DNA of 64,000 bases, taken from assembly GCF_017315735.1 (NCBI RefSeq), contig NZ_JAFLRK010000001.1, positions 62,001 through 126,000 of the forward strand, read 5' to 3'. Below the pieces are notes generated by a model that worked only from the letters and a program-made list of their open reading frames with translations, did no database searches and was not told the origin of the DNA. The position numbers were made by a program, and so were the translations under genes. Source of the DNA: Paracoccus shandongensis (GTDB lineage: Bacteria; Pseudomonadota; Alphaproteobacteria; Rhodobacterales; Rhodobacteraceae). This document shows positions 49,461 to 58,345 of the stretch, in pieces; positions within the stretch are counted from its first letter, which is position 1, and each line of letters opens with the position of its first letter.

Positions 49461-52399
49461 TTCTTGTCCTTCAACGCCGCCAGGATCGCGAAGGGGCTGT
49501 CGGGATCGGCCTTCTTTTCCGGGCGGGACGAGAAGGTCGCAGGCTTGTTGTGCTGCGGCTTGCCGCCCTTCTTGAAGTTGTCCTTGCCGCGCGGCTTGCC
49601 CCCATCGCCATGGTTGCGGTCCTCGCGGCGCTCGCGGTTGGGACGCCCGCCTTCGGGCCGGTCCTGACGGTCGCCATGGGCCGGGCGTTCGCCCCGGTCC
49701 TGCCGGTCGGCGCGGGGTTCGCGCGGGCCGTCCTGCGCCCCGTCGCGGCGCGGCCCGCCACGGCGGCCCTGCCCTTCACCCTGCGGGCGGCGGTTCGGAC
49801 GGGGCTTCGGCGCCCAGCGGAAGGTATAGAAGACCTCCATCTCGGGCGCGGCTTCCTCGACCGGCTCGCCTGCGGCCTCGGCCTCGGCGCGGCGCTTTTC
49901 GGCCTGCTCGGCCTCCCAGCGGGCGCGGGTCTCGGCGGCAAGGACGCTTTCTTCTTCGGTCATCGGGGCGTCGGATGCCTCGCCTTCGGGCGCGGGCACC
50001 ATGACCGGCGCCTCAACCGCCTTGACCTTGGCCCGCTCGCCCTTCTCGGCGGCATAGCCCAGGCCTTCCATCAGGCGAGAGAACTGTTCCAGCGTCATGC
50101 CGGTGATCGACAGCATGTCGGGGTTCGCCTCGAAACCGCCGCGCGTGTCCTGGGTGCGCAGCAGGTCGGCCAGCCGTTCCAGCATGTCGATGCGGATCGC
50201 GCGTTCACCCGCCGGGCGGTATCCCGACAGGGTGTAGTGCTGTTCCGGCACGTCGGCGATATGCGGGATCGTGACCAGGCCCGGGGGCGGGCTTTCGGGG
50301 AAAGTGTCCAGCCCTTCGGCCAGCGACCACAGGACCAGCCGCAGCCGGGTCGGCGCGGGCTTCAGCAGCGCGGGCATGAAGATGGTGAACTGGCCGAAGC
50401 GGACGCCATGCTTGCGCAGCGCGCCGCGCGCGTCCTGGTCCAGTTCCTTGACCTCGTTCGCGATGCCTTCGCGCGGCAGGACGCCAAGCGCCTCGACCAG
50501 GCGGAAGGCGAAGCCGCGCGCAAGCCCTGTCAGCGCCTCGTCCTTTTGCAGGGTCAGCAGGGGCTCGAACAGGGCCGCGACCTTGCGGTCGATGAAGTGC
50601 TGCAACCGGCGCTTGACCTTTTCGGCGATCTCGGGCCCGGCTTCCTCGTCCACGAAGACCTCGACGCCGGGATGCAGGGCGTCCGATCCGCGCACCAGCT
50701 TGCCGATGGCGGCATTGCCCCACATCAGCCCGCCCTGTTCGGTATAGTCCAGTTCCGTGTCGGGGGCGTTGTAAAAGCGGTCGGCGCGCAGGTGGAACTC
50801 GGGGCGCAGCGCCTCGTAGCTGGCGCGGTTCAGCATCCGGGCCTCGTCCGCCGATCCGGTCTGGTCGGGGCGGAACCGGAAACCTTCCAGACGGCCGGCG
50901 AATTCGCCCTCGACCGTCACTTCGCCCTTGTCGTTCACTTCGGCCACAAGGCTCTCCTTCTGCTTGAGCCGGCGCAGCAGCACCGAGGTGCGCCGGTCCA
51001 CAAATCGTTGGGTCAGCGCCGCGTGCAACGCGTCTGACAAGCGGTCTTCTACCGCGCGCGTCTCGCCGCGCCAATGGCTTTCGTCCTGAACCCAGCCGGA
51101 TCTCTGCGCGACATAGGTCCAGGTGCGGATATAGGCCAGCCGTTTCGAGATCGCGTCGATGTCGCCATGCGTCAGGTCGATGCGCTTTATGGCATTGCCC
51201 AGCCAGTCCGAGGGGATCGCCCCATCCTGCAGGAACCCGAAGATTCGCGCCAGCAGCGTTGTGTGTTCGGCGGGCGAGATGCCGCGGAAGTCGGGCACGC
51301 GGCAGACATCCCACAGCAGCTTGACATCCTGCCCGCTCCGCACCCGGTCGCGGATTTCCGGGATCTCGCGCAGCGTCTTCAACGCCTGAACGTCGTCGGC
51401 GTCCCGTCCCCGGCCCAGCAGCGCGTGGCCCGAGGGCGCCTCAAGGCTTTCGACCAGCCGGTCCATGGTGCCGAATTGCAGATCCGAATTGCGCCAGGTC
51501 AGCCGCTGGATCGGGGCGAAACGGTGATTCTCGATGGCGTCGATCAGGCCTTCGTCCAGGATCTCGGCCTCGCCCGTCACGCCGAAGGTGCCGGATTCGG
51601 TGTGCCGTCCGGCGCGGCCCGCGATCTGGCCCATCTCGTGCGGAAACAGCGGACGGACGCGGCGGCCGTCGAACTTGTGGGTGGCGCTGAACGCGACATG
51701 GCGGATGTCGAGGTTCAGGCCCATGCCGATGGCGTCGGTGGCGACCAGGTAATCCACCTCGCCCGCCTGGTACATGGCGACCTGGGCGTTGCGCGTGCGG
51801 GGCGACAGCGCGCCCATGACCACCGCGCAGCCGCCCTTCTGGCGCCGGATCAGCTCGGCCATGGCGTAAACGTCATCGACGGAAAAGCCCACGATGGCGG
51901 ATCGCGCGGGCATCCGCGACAGCTTCTTCGACCCCGACCAGGACAGTTGCGACAGCCGGTCGCGGCGCTGGAACTGCACGCCCGGGATCAGGGACGCGAT
52001 GGCCGGGCGCATGGTGTCGCTGCCCAGGAACAGCGTTTCGTGCAGGCCCCGCATCTTCAGCAGGCGGTCGGTGAAGACATGGCCGCGTTCCGGATCGGCG
52101 CAAAGCTGGATTTCGTCGATGGCCACGAAATCGGCGGCGATGTCGGGCATGGCCTCGGTCGTGGCGACCCAGTATTGCACGCGGTCGGGGACGATCCGTT
52201 CCTCTCCGGTGACAAGGGCCACGACGGACGGGCCGCGCGCCTTGACGATGCGGTCATAAACCTCTCGCGCCAGCAGGCGCAGCGGCAGGCCGATCACGCC
52301 GGTGCGGTGCGCCAGCATCCGCTCAATGGCGTAATGCGTTTTCCCGGTATTGGTCGGGCCAAGGATGGCCGTCACCCGGCCGCGTTCATGGATTGTCAT
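49457..52399 (-). CDS. SUV3-type DExH RNA helicase with Arg/Gly/Asp-rich tail
   Basis: A 980-residue helicase like mitochondrial SUV3, which works with exoribonucleases in RNA decay. Motif I GPTNTGKT at residues 14-21, motif II DEIQ near 95, motif IV-V region VATDAIGMGLNLDIR near 225, motif VI GQIAGRAGRH near 255. A SUV3 C-terminal-type domain follows. From about residue 790 the protein becomes low-complexity: first Glu/Ala-rich, then about 130 residues rich in Arg, Gly, Asp and Pro with repeated DRQDR/GGxxR units, likely disordered RNA-binding tail. The ATG at 52399 is close to motif I, as in the family. Confidence 0.9.
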   Translation of the reverse strand: MTIHERGRVTAILGPTNTGKTHYAIERMLAHRTGVIGLPLRLLAREVYDRIVKARGPSVVALVTGEERIVPDRVQYWVATTEAMPDIAADFVAIDEIQLCADPERGHVFTDRLLKMRGLHETLFLGSDTMRPAIASLIPGVQFQRRDRLSQLSWSGSKKLSRMPARSAIVGFSVDDVYAMAELIRRQKGGCAVVMGALSPRTRNAQVAMYQAGEVDYLVATDAIGMGLNLDIRHVAFSATHKFDGRRVRPLFPHEMGQIAGRAGRHTESGTFGVTGEAEILDEGLIDAIENHRFAPIQRLTWRNSDLQFGTMDRLVESLEAPSGHALLGRGRDADDVQALKTLREIPEIRDRVRSGQDVKLLWDVCRVPDFRGISPAEHTTLLARIFGFLQDGAIPSDWLGNAIKRIDLTHGDIDAISKRLAYIRTWTYVAQRSGWVQDESHWRGETRAVEDRLSDALHAALTQRFVDRRTSVLLRRLKQKESLVAEVNDKGEVTVEGEFAGRLEGFRFRPDQTGSADEARMLNRASYEALRPEFHLRADRFYNAPDTELDYTEQGGLMWGNAAIGKLVRGSDALHPGVEVFVDEEAGPEIAEKVKRRLQHFIDRKVAALFEPLLTLQKDEALTGLARGFAFRLVEALGVLPREGIANEVKELDQDARGALRKHGVRFGQFTIFMPALLKPAPTRLRLVLWSLAEGLDTFPESPPPGLVTIPHIADVPEQHYTLSGYRPAGERAIRIDMLERLADLLRTQDTRGGFEANPDMLSITGMTLEQFSRLMEGLGYAAEKGERAKVKAVEAPVMVPAPEGEASDAPMTEEESVLAAETRARWEAEQAEKRRAEAEAAGEPVEEAAPEMEVFYTFRWAPKPRPNRRPQGEGQGRRGGPRRDGAQDGPREPRADRQDRGERPAHGDRQDRPEGGRPNRERREDRNHGDGGKPRGKDNFKKGGKPQHNKPATFSSRPEKKADPDSPFAILAALKDKK

Positions 52400-52402
52400 G
52401 GG

Positions 52403-52996
52403 CTAGATATCGGTGCCGCCTTGCTGCCGTTCCAGACGTGCGACGCCATCAATCGCCTCTTGCTGGTGGGGATGGATCGCCAGGCTTTCGCGATAGGCCT
52501 GAAGCGCGCGTTCGGTTTCGCCCGTTTCCTCCAGCATGACGCCCAACTGGGTCAGGGCGGGAAAGAAGCGGGGTTCAAGCTGCAGGGTGCGCGCCAGATC
52601 CTGGAAGGCGGGGCCGAACTGCCCGGCGCTGGCATAGGCGGCGGCGCGGGCATGGAAGCCCGCCGGAAAGTCGGGCGCGTGATCGGTCAGCGCAGTCAGG
52701 TGGCCGATGGCGGCGGGGATGTCGCCCTTATCCAGGGCGTCCTCGCCCCGTTGCAGCAGCAGGTCCAGCGCGGGCGATCCCGATTTCGACCATTCGCGCA
52801 GGATGTCCGATTCGGCGATGCGCCAGGCTTCGCCCTGGGGTTCGGCCAGGCGGCGGAACAGCGCGTCCATGTCGGGGCTGTTTTGCGCACCCGCCACGGT
52901 TGCCAGGGCCACAACCGGGAGAATAAGGAAAAACGTAACTATTCGGTGGCGGATTGCCGCAACGACATTATGGATAATGTGGCGGACCAGACGCAT
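52403..52996 (-). CDS. TPR-repeat periplasmic protein
   Basis: A 197-residue protein with an N-terminal signal or anchor helix (residues 18-37, ending VAGAQ) and three tetratricopeptide repeats: about 85-115 (GEDALDKGDIPAAIGHLTAL), 119-149 and 153-183 (LGVMLEETGETERALQAYRESLAIHP). Such proteins act as binding scaffolds. It lies 3 bp upstream of the helicase gene, so both may be co-transcribed, and is divergent from the SCP2 gene across 62 bp. Confidence 0.85.
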   Translation of the reverse strand: MRLVRHIIHNVVAAIRHRIVTFFLILPVVALATVAGAQNSPDMDALFRRLAEPQGEAWRIAESDILREWSKSGSPALDLLLQRGEDALDKGDIPAAIGHLTALTDHAPDFPAGFHARAAAYASAGQFGPAFQDLARTLQLEPRFFPALTQLGVMLEETGETERALQAYRESLAIHPHQQEAIDGVARLERQQGGTDI

Positions 52997-53058
52997 ATCT
53001 TGGATCTTAACCAGCCCGCTGGACGGGCGCCAGTCCCATCGGAAGGGGAAGACCTGAA

Positions 53059-53343
53059 ATGAGCAATGTTGTGAACGCCGCCGTCGAGAAGCTGAACGAG
53101 AAGATCGGCAGCTTCGGATCGACCGCGAAGTTCGTGATCGAAAACGAAGGCGCGATCATGATCGACGAGAACGGCGTTCGCGCGGGCGACGAGGAGGCCG
53201 AGGTGACGCTGTTCGCCAGCCGCGAGACGTTCGAGGGCATCCTGAACGGCAGCGTCAACCCTGCCACCGCCTTCATGATGGGCAAGCTGAAGATCGACGG
53301 GTCGATGGGCGTCGCCATGCAGCTGGGCCAGGCGCTGTCCTGA
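53059..53343 (+). CDS. SCP2 sterol-binding domain protein
   Basis: A 94-residue protein that is a single SCP2 lipid-binding fold. Visible are FVIENEGAIMIDENG, VTLFASRETFEGILNGSVNPATAFMMGKLKIDGSMGVAMQL in parts (ETFEGILNGSVNP; GKLKIDGSMGVAMQLG). These bind acyl chains or similar lipids. It is followed after 5 bp by a lysophospholipase-like gene, which supports a lipid role. Confidence 0.9.
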   Translation: MSNVVNAAVEKLNEKIGSFGSTAKFVIENEGAIMIDENGVRAGDEEAEVTLFASRETFEGILNGSVNPATAFMMGKLKIDGSMGVAMQLGQALS

Positions 53344-53348
53344 TCCCC

Positions 53349-54305
53349 ATGCAGGCGCAGGCGGCCCCCTTCAGGCAGCTGCCGGGCGATCCCTCCCGCC
53401 CGGCGCAGGCGTTCTGGGTGCAGGCCGACGATGGCGTAAGGCTGCGGCTGGCCCATTGGGCTGCCACAGCAGGCAGCCGGGGCAGCATCCTGCTGTTCCC
53501 CGGCCGCACCGAATATGTCGAGAAATATGCCGGGGTCGCGCAGTCGCTGACCGCCTCGGGGTATGATGTGCTGGCGATCGACTGGCGCGGCCAGGGGCTG
53601 TCGGACCGCCTGCTGCCTGACGCGCGGCTTGGCCATGTCGGGCAGTTTGCCGACTATCAGCGCGACGTGGCCCAGGTCGTCAGGGCGGCAACCGCCATGG
53701 ACCTGCCACGGCCCTGGCATCTGCTGGCCCATTCGATGGGTGGCTGCATCGGGCTGGCGGCGCTGCATCAGGGATTGCCGGTCGCGTCGGCTGCCTTTTC
53801 CGCGCCGATGTGGGGGATCAACCTGCGGCAGATGCCGCATGGGGTGGCGGTGGGCATGGCCTATCTGGCAGGCCGCCTGGGCCGGGGGGCGCGGCCCGCG
53901 CCGGGCAGCGGCGGCGCCCTGGGCACCTATGTCCTGGACGAAAGCTTCAGCGCCAACCTGCTGACAACCGACGCCGACGCTTGGTGCCGCATGCTGCGCG
54001 AGGCCGCCGCCTGGCCCGACCTGACGCTGGGCGGGGCCAGCTTCGACTGGGTGGGCAAGGCGCTGAACGAATGCCTGCGCCTGTCGCGGCTGGAATCGCC
54101 CGACATTCCCGCCTTGGTCAGCCTGGGCGGCCAGGAAAAGGTGGTCTCGGCCACCGCGATCCGCGACCGGGTGGCCCGCTGGCCCCGCGCCACCCTGCTG
54201 GAGATCCCCGAGGTCCGGCACGAGATCATGATGTGCGCCCCCGGCCATCGCGCCGCCTTCCTGTCGGCGGCGCTGGCCCTGTTCGGGGGTGCTGCGGGGC
54301 GCTAG
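53349..54305 (+). CDS. Alpha/beta hydrolase, lysophospholipase (PldB)-like
   Basis: A 318-residue hydrolase. The oxyanion and nucleophile motifs are IDWRGQGLSDR near residue 77 and LAHSMGG (Ser) near 134; the acid and base are probably in LGGQEKV and VRHEIMM. This is the monoacylglycerol lipase/lysophospholipase L2 group. It forms an operon with the SCP2 protein. Its stop overlaps the stop of the convergent corC by 4 bases. Confidence 0.85.
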   Translation: MQAQAAPFRQLPGDPSRPAQAFWVQADDGVRLRLAHWAATAGSRGSILLFPGRTEYVEKYAGVAQSLTASGYDVLAIDWRGQGLSDRLLPDARLGHVGQFADYQRDVAQVVRAATAMDLPRPWHLLAHSMGGCIGLAALHQGLPVASAAFSAPMWGINLRQMPHGVAVGMAYLAGRLGRGARPAPGSGGALGTYVLDESFSANLLTTDADAWCRMLREAAAWPDLTLGGASFDWVGKALNECLRLSRLESPDIPALVSLGGQEKVVSATAIRDRVARWPRATLLEIPEVRHEIMMCAPGHRAAFLSAALALFGGAAGR

Positions 54306-55246
54306 GCCCTTCCGGTGGGCAGCGCCCGGGGGATGTGCATCGGCTCGATCTTCTCGGCCGCCGCAGCGCCCGCAAGGCGCAGGCGCACGCGCTTGATGCG
54401 GCGCGGGTCGGCATCGACTACCTCGAATTCCGCGCCCGAGGCATGGGGGATCACCTCGCCCTGCGCGGGCAGGTGGCCCGCCAGCATGAAGATCAGCCCG
54501 CCCAGGGTGTCGATGTCCTCGTCCTGTTCGGGATCGGCCAAGGCCAGCCCCGTCTCGGCCTCGACATCCGTCAGCGGCGCGCGGGCCTGGATCAGCCATT
54601 GGCCGGGCTTTTCCAGCACCCACAGGCTGCCCTCGGCCTCGTCGTGCTCGTCCTCGATCTCGCCGATGACCTGCTCGATCAGATCCTCGATGGTGACAAG
54701 GCCGTCCACGCCGCCATATTCGTCGATCACCAGCGCCATGTGGATGCGCTTTTGCTGCATCTGCTGCAACAGGACGCCGATGGACATGGACGGGGGCACA
54801 TACAGCAGCGGCCGCAGCATGGGCCGAAGCTGGAATTCCCCGGTCGCGCCAAAGCCGTGCTTCAACGCCAGATCCTTGAGGTGGATCATGCCCAGCGGGC
54901 TGTCCAGCGTTTCCTCGTAAACCGGCAGGCGGGAAAAGCCGTGTTCGCGGAACAGGGCAACCAGGTCGTCAAGGCTGCTGGTGTCCGGCGCGGCGATCAT
55001 CTCGGCCTTGGGAACGGCCACGTCGTCCACGCGCATCCGCCGCAGGTTGACCATGCCGGGCACGACCTGGGCGGGTCTTTCGTCGGCCTCGTCCGCGTCA
55101 TCGTCCGCGCCGGTCAGGGCATCGAAGAAGCGCCCCAGGAAACCGCGCGAACTGGGAAGATCCCGCCCTTCCCCTCCGGTGCCGTCCGCTTCCGAGGCGG
55201 CGTCGGCACCAAGGGGCTGGCTGGGTAATCGAGACTCGGAGTTCAT
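54302..55246 (-). CDS. corC: CorC/HlyC family CBS-domain protein
   Basis: A 314-residue protein with a charged N-terminal region, two CBS domains (VDDVAVPKAEMIAAP to about residue 200; the second holds MALVIDEYGGVDGLVTIEDLIE) and a C-terminal CorC_HlyC domain (about 225-300). E. coli YbeX/CorC is linked to Mg/Co homeostasis and ribosome metabolism. Its gene follows ybeY directly, the classical phoH-ybeY-ybeX order. Confidence 0.92.
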   Translation of the reverse strand: MNSESRLPSQPLGADAASEADGTGGEGRDLPSSRGFLGRFFDALTGADDDADEADERPAQVVPGMVNLRRMRVDDVAVPKAEMIAAPDTSSLDDLVALFREHGFSRLPVYEETLDSPLGMIHLKDLALKHGFGATGEFQLRPMLRPLLYVPPSMSIGVLLQQMQQKRIHMALVIDEYGGVDGLVTIEDLIEQVIGEIEDEHDEAEGSLWVLEKPGQWLIQARAPLTDVEAETGLALADPEQDEDIDTLGGLIFMLAGHLPAQGEVIPHASGAEFEVVDADPRRIKRVRLRLAGAAAAEKIEPMHIPRALPTGRA

Positions 55247-55740
55247 CAGACCTTCTCTTGATAAGGATCGGGGATATTGAGCCGCGCCAGGATCGAACGC
55301 TCGGCGGCTTCCATGGTTTCCGCATCGGCGTCGTTCATGTGGTCATAGCCCAGCAGGTGCAGGGTGGCGTGGACCAGCAGATGCGTGACGTGGTGGGCGA
55401 CGGGCTTGCCCTGCGCCTCGGCCTCGGCCAGGCAGGTCTCATAGGCGATGGCAATGTCGCCCAGTTCGTCCTCGTCCGGCAGGTCGGGCACGGCGCCGGG
55501 TTCGTGCGGCACATGCTCGACCGAGGGCCAGGACAGCACGTTGGTGGCGCGCGGCTTGCCCCGGAAGTCGGCGTTCAGGGCCGCGATGCGGGCATCGTCG
55601 CAGCCCATGACCACGACCTCGCCACCGACGCCGTGCCATTGCAGCGCGGCGGACACGGCGCGTTCGGCCAGGGCCTCAAGCCCCAGCGTCTCCCATCGGT
55701 CATCCTCGATGACGCAATCGGTGGATATGTCGTCAGGCAT
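55246..55740 (-). CDS. ybeY: Endoribonuclease YbeY
   Basis: A 164-residue metal-dependent RNase needed for 16S rRNA 3'-end maturation and 70S quality control. The metal site is HLLVHATLHLLGYDH, with three His. The conserved Arg of the family is in FRGKPRATNVLSWP. ATG at 55740 overlaps the phoH stop by 8 bases, and its stop abuts the corC start. Confidence 0.95.
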   Translation of the reverse strand: MPDDISTDCVIEDDRWETLGLEALAERAVSAALQWHGVGGEVVVMGCDDARIAALNADFRGKPRATNVLSWPSVEHVPHEPGAVPDLPDEDELGDIAIAYETCLAEAEAQGKPVAHHVTHLLVHATLHLLGYDHMNDADAETMEAAERSILARLNIPDPYQEKV

Positions 55741-56824
55741 CGCCTCGCATCGCCCGGCGGGGGACGTATTGCCCGCGCGGCTCCTCTGATTCGCCGCGCG
55801 CCAGGGCCGCGGCATCCTCGGCGTCATACGCCGTGATGATGCGCGCGACAAGCGGGTGGCGCACGACATCCTTGGCGGTGAAATAGCTGAAGCTGATCCC
55901 CTTGACCCCGTCCAGGATGCGTTCGGCGTCCACAAGGCCCGACAGCATCCCGCGCGGCAGGTCGATCTGGGTGCGGTCGCCGGTGATGACCATGCGCGAG
56001 CCTTCGCCCAGGCGGGTCAGGAACATCTTCATCTGCATCGAGGTGGCGTTCTGCGCCTCGTCCAGCACCACGAAGGCGTTGGAGAGCGTCCGGCCGCGCA
56101 TGAAGGCCAGGGGCGCGATCTCGATGCGCTTTTCCTCCATCAGCTTCTGCATCTGCTTGGCGGGCAGGAAATCGTTCAGCGCGTCGTAAAGCGGCTGCAT
56201 GTAGGGATCGACCTTTTCCTTCATGTCGCCGGGAAGAAAGCCCAGCCGTTCCCCGGCCTCGACCGCGGGGCGGGACAGGATGATCTTGTCCACATGCCCG
56301 CCGATCAGCATGGTGACGCCGACCGCGACGGCCAGATAGGTCTTGCCGGTGCCCGCAGGCCCGATGCCGAAGGCCAGTTCGTGCTGGAACAGCGAGCGGA
56401 CATAGGCCTTTTGCGCGTCGGTGCGGGGTTCGACCGACTTCTTGCGGGTCCGCAACTCGTAATCGCCCGCCGCGAACATCTCGATCTGCTCGGCGGGGGT
56501 CGTGGGGACGGTGTCGTCCACGCCCATGCGCAACGCGGCCTCGACCTCGGCCAGGGAAACGGGGCGGCCCTGTTCCAGCCGCGCGTAAAGGCCGCGCAGC
56601 AGCAGGGCGGCCTCGGCCTGCGCCTCGGGGGTGCCGACCACGGCCAGCTGGTTGCCGCGTCGCAGGATATGGACGCCCAACGCTTCCTCGATCCGCGCAA
56701 GGTGCCGGTCATTGGCCCCGCACAGGTCGATCAGCAGCCGGTTGTCGGGAAATTCCAGCAGGGTTTCGGTCGAAGGGGTCGCGACGGGGGGCGTAGGCGT
56801 AAGGCCCAAATCTCTCTCCTGCAA
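55733..56824 (-). CDS. phoH: PhoH-like ATPase
   Basis: A 363-residue YbeZ/PhoH protein with an N-terminal KH-like part (residues 25-85) and a P-loop NTPase domain: Walker A GPAGTGKT near 155, Walker B VVLDEAQN near 250, and GDRTQIDLP. It is an RNA-binding ATPase working with YbeY. It is first in the phoH-ybeY-corC operon. The tRNA-modifying miaB gene, often just upstream, is missing here. Confidence 0.95.
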   Translation of the reverse strand: MQERDLGLTPTPPVATPSTETLLEFPDNRLLIDLCGANDRHLARIEEALGVHILRRGNQLAVVGTPEAQAEAALLLRGLYARLEQGRPVSLAEVEAALRMGVDDTVPTTPAEQIEMFAAGDYELRTRKKSVEPRTDAQKAYVRSLFQHELAFGIGPAGTGKTYLAVAVGVTMLIGGHVDKIILSRPAVEAGERLGFLPGDMKEKVDPYMQPLYDALNDFLPAKQMQKLMEEKRIEIAPLAFMRGRTLSNAFVVLDEAQNATSMQMKMFLTRLGEGSRMVITGDRTQIDLPRGMLSGLVDAERILDGVKGISFSYFTAKDVVRHPLVARIITAYDAEDAAALARGESEEPRGQYVPRRAMRGDA

Positions 56825-56870
56825 AGGGGTCTTGTCCTAATGGTGGCGATCCGGGGGGATTCGCACAAGG

Positions 56871-57584
56871 TCATAGTGGCAAGGTGTTGCCCAGAAACCC
56901 CGCCAGGGGCGCCGCGTGATCCATCCGTGAAACCGGACCGTCCCAGGCGATGCGCCCGTCCTGCAGCAGCGCCACCCGGTCGCCGATGGTGCGGACCGAG
57001 GCCATGTCATGCGTGATGGTGATGGCCGTCGCGCCCGTTTCCGTCACGATCCCCCGGATCAGGCCGTTGATGCGCCGCGCCCGGATCGGATCCAGCCCGG
57101 TCGTGGGTTCGTCGAAAAAGATCACCGCCGGATCGTCGGCGATGGCGCGCGCAAGGCCGGCGCGCTTGGCCATGCCGCCCGACAGCTCGGCCGGCATCAG
57201 GTCGGCCGTTTCCGGTCCAAGACCCACGCGGGCCAGCTTTTCGATGGCGATGGCGCGGGCCTGCCGGTCCGGCATCCGCTGGCGCAGGCGGAAGGCCACG
57301 TTCTGCCAGACGGTCAGGCTGTCGAACAGCGCCGCACCCTGGAACAGCATCCCGAAACGGGCCAGGAAGGCCGGGCGGGTGGCCGCGTCCAGCGGCTTGC
57401 CCTGCCACAGGATCTGCCCGGCGTCAGGCGCGGTCAGGCCCAGGATGCATTTCAGCAGCACCGACTTGCCGGTCCCCGACTGGCCGATGACGCACAGGCT
57501 CTCGCCCTGCCCCACGGCCAGATCGACGCCCGCCAGAACGGGCTTGGCCCCGAAGGATTTGTGCAGCCCCGCGATCTGGATCAT
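56871..57584 (-). CDS. mlaF: Lipid-transport ABC ATPase MlaF
   Basis: A 237-residue ATPase for the Mla retrograde phospholipid system. Walker A GQSGTGKS at about 35-42, signature LSGGMAKR (the variant typical of MlaF), Walker B VIFFDEPTTGLDP and ITHDMASV. Overlaps mlaE by 4 bases. The MCE-domain gene mlaD that normally follows is absent; downstream comes phoH. Confidence 0.93.
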   Translation of the reverse strand: MIQIAGLHKSFGAKPVLAGVDLAVGQGESLCVIGQSGTGKSVLLKCILGLTAPDAGQILWQGKPLDAATRPAFLARFGMLFQGAALFDSLTVWQNVAFRLRQRMPDRQARAIAIEKLARVGLGPETADLMPAELSGGMAKRAGLARAIADDPAVIFFDEPTTGLDPIRARRINGLIRGIVTETGATAITITHDMASVRTIGDRVALLQDGRIAWDGPVSRMDHAAPLAGFLGNTLPL

Positions 57585-58345
57585 TCGAAGAACAGCCCCG
57601 TCAGCACGAAATTCGCGGCCAGGATCCCCACGGCGGCGGCGACCACGGCGGATTTCGTGGCCCGGCCCACGCCTGCCGCGCCCCGGTCGGACCGCAACCC
57701 GAACCAGCAGCCGCAGACCGCGACGATCAGCCCGAAGACCGCGCCCTTCAGCAGGCCCGACACCACGTCCCAGCGTTCCAGATAGGCGGCCGAGTTCGCC
57801 AGGTAGGCCACCGAGTTGAAGCCCAGCGACTGCGTGCCGACCAGCCAGCCGCCCGCGATCCCGATGATGTCGCCCACGCCGACCAGCAGGGGCACGGTCA
57901 GCATCGCGGCCCAGAGGCGCGGCGTGACCAGCCAGCGCATCGGATCGGTGGACAGCGTCACAAGCGCGTCGATCTGCTCCGTCACCTTCATGGTGCCGAT
58001 CTCGGCGGCGATGGAGCTTGCCACGCGCGCGGCCACCATCAGCCCGCCCAGGACGGGGCCAAGTTCGCGCACCATGCCGATGGCGACGATGGCGGGAACC
58101 ACGTCGCTGGCCTGGAAGCGCGCGCCGCCCGAATGGATCTGCAAGGCCAGCGCCGCGCCGGTGAACAGCGCGGTCAGGCCCACGACCGGCAGGGACAGCC
58201 AGCCGATCTGGACCAGTTGCGCCCCGAAGGCGCGGGCATAAAAGGGCCGCAGGCGGAACAGCCCGCGCGCCACGAACAGCGTCACGGCGCCGATGCCGCG
58301 CGTCAGAGACAGCGCGGCGCGGCCGGTCAGCCGGACTGGCTTCAC
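57581..58345 (-). CDS. mlaE: Lipid-transport ABC permease MlaE
   Basis: A 254-residue inner-membrane permease of the MlaE/YrbE family, with five to six helices and the coupling region EIGTMKVTEQIDALVTLSTDPMRWLVTPR (in parts: EIGTMKVTEQIDAL; PMRWLVTPR). Start overlaps alr by 4 bases, stop overlaps mlaF by 4 bases. The unit alr-mlaE-mlaF is translationally coupled. Confidence 0.94.
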   Translation of the reverse strand: MKPVRLTGRAALSLTRGIGAVTLFVARGLFRLRPFYARAFGAQLVQIGWLSLPVVGLTALFTGAALALQIHSGGARFQASDVVPAIVAIGMVRELGPVLGGLMVAARVASSIAAEIGTMKVTEQIDALVTLSTDPMRWLVTPRLWAAMLTVPLLVGVGDIIGIAGGWLVGTQSLGFNSVAYLANSAAYLERWDVVSGLLKGAVFGLIVAVCGCWFGLRSDRGAAGVGRATKSAVVAAAVGILAANFVLTGLFFE

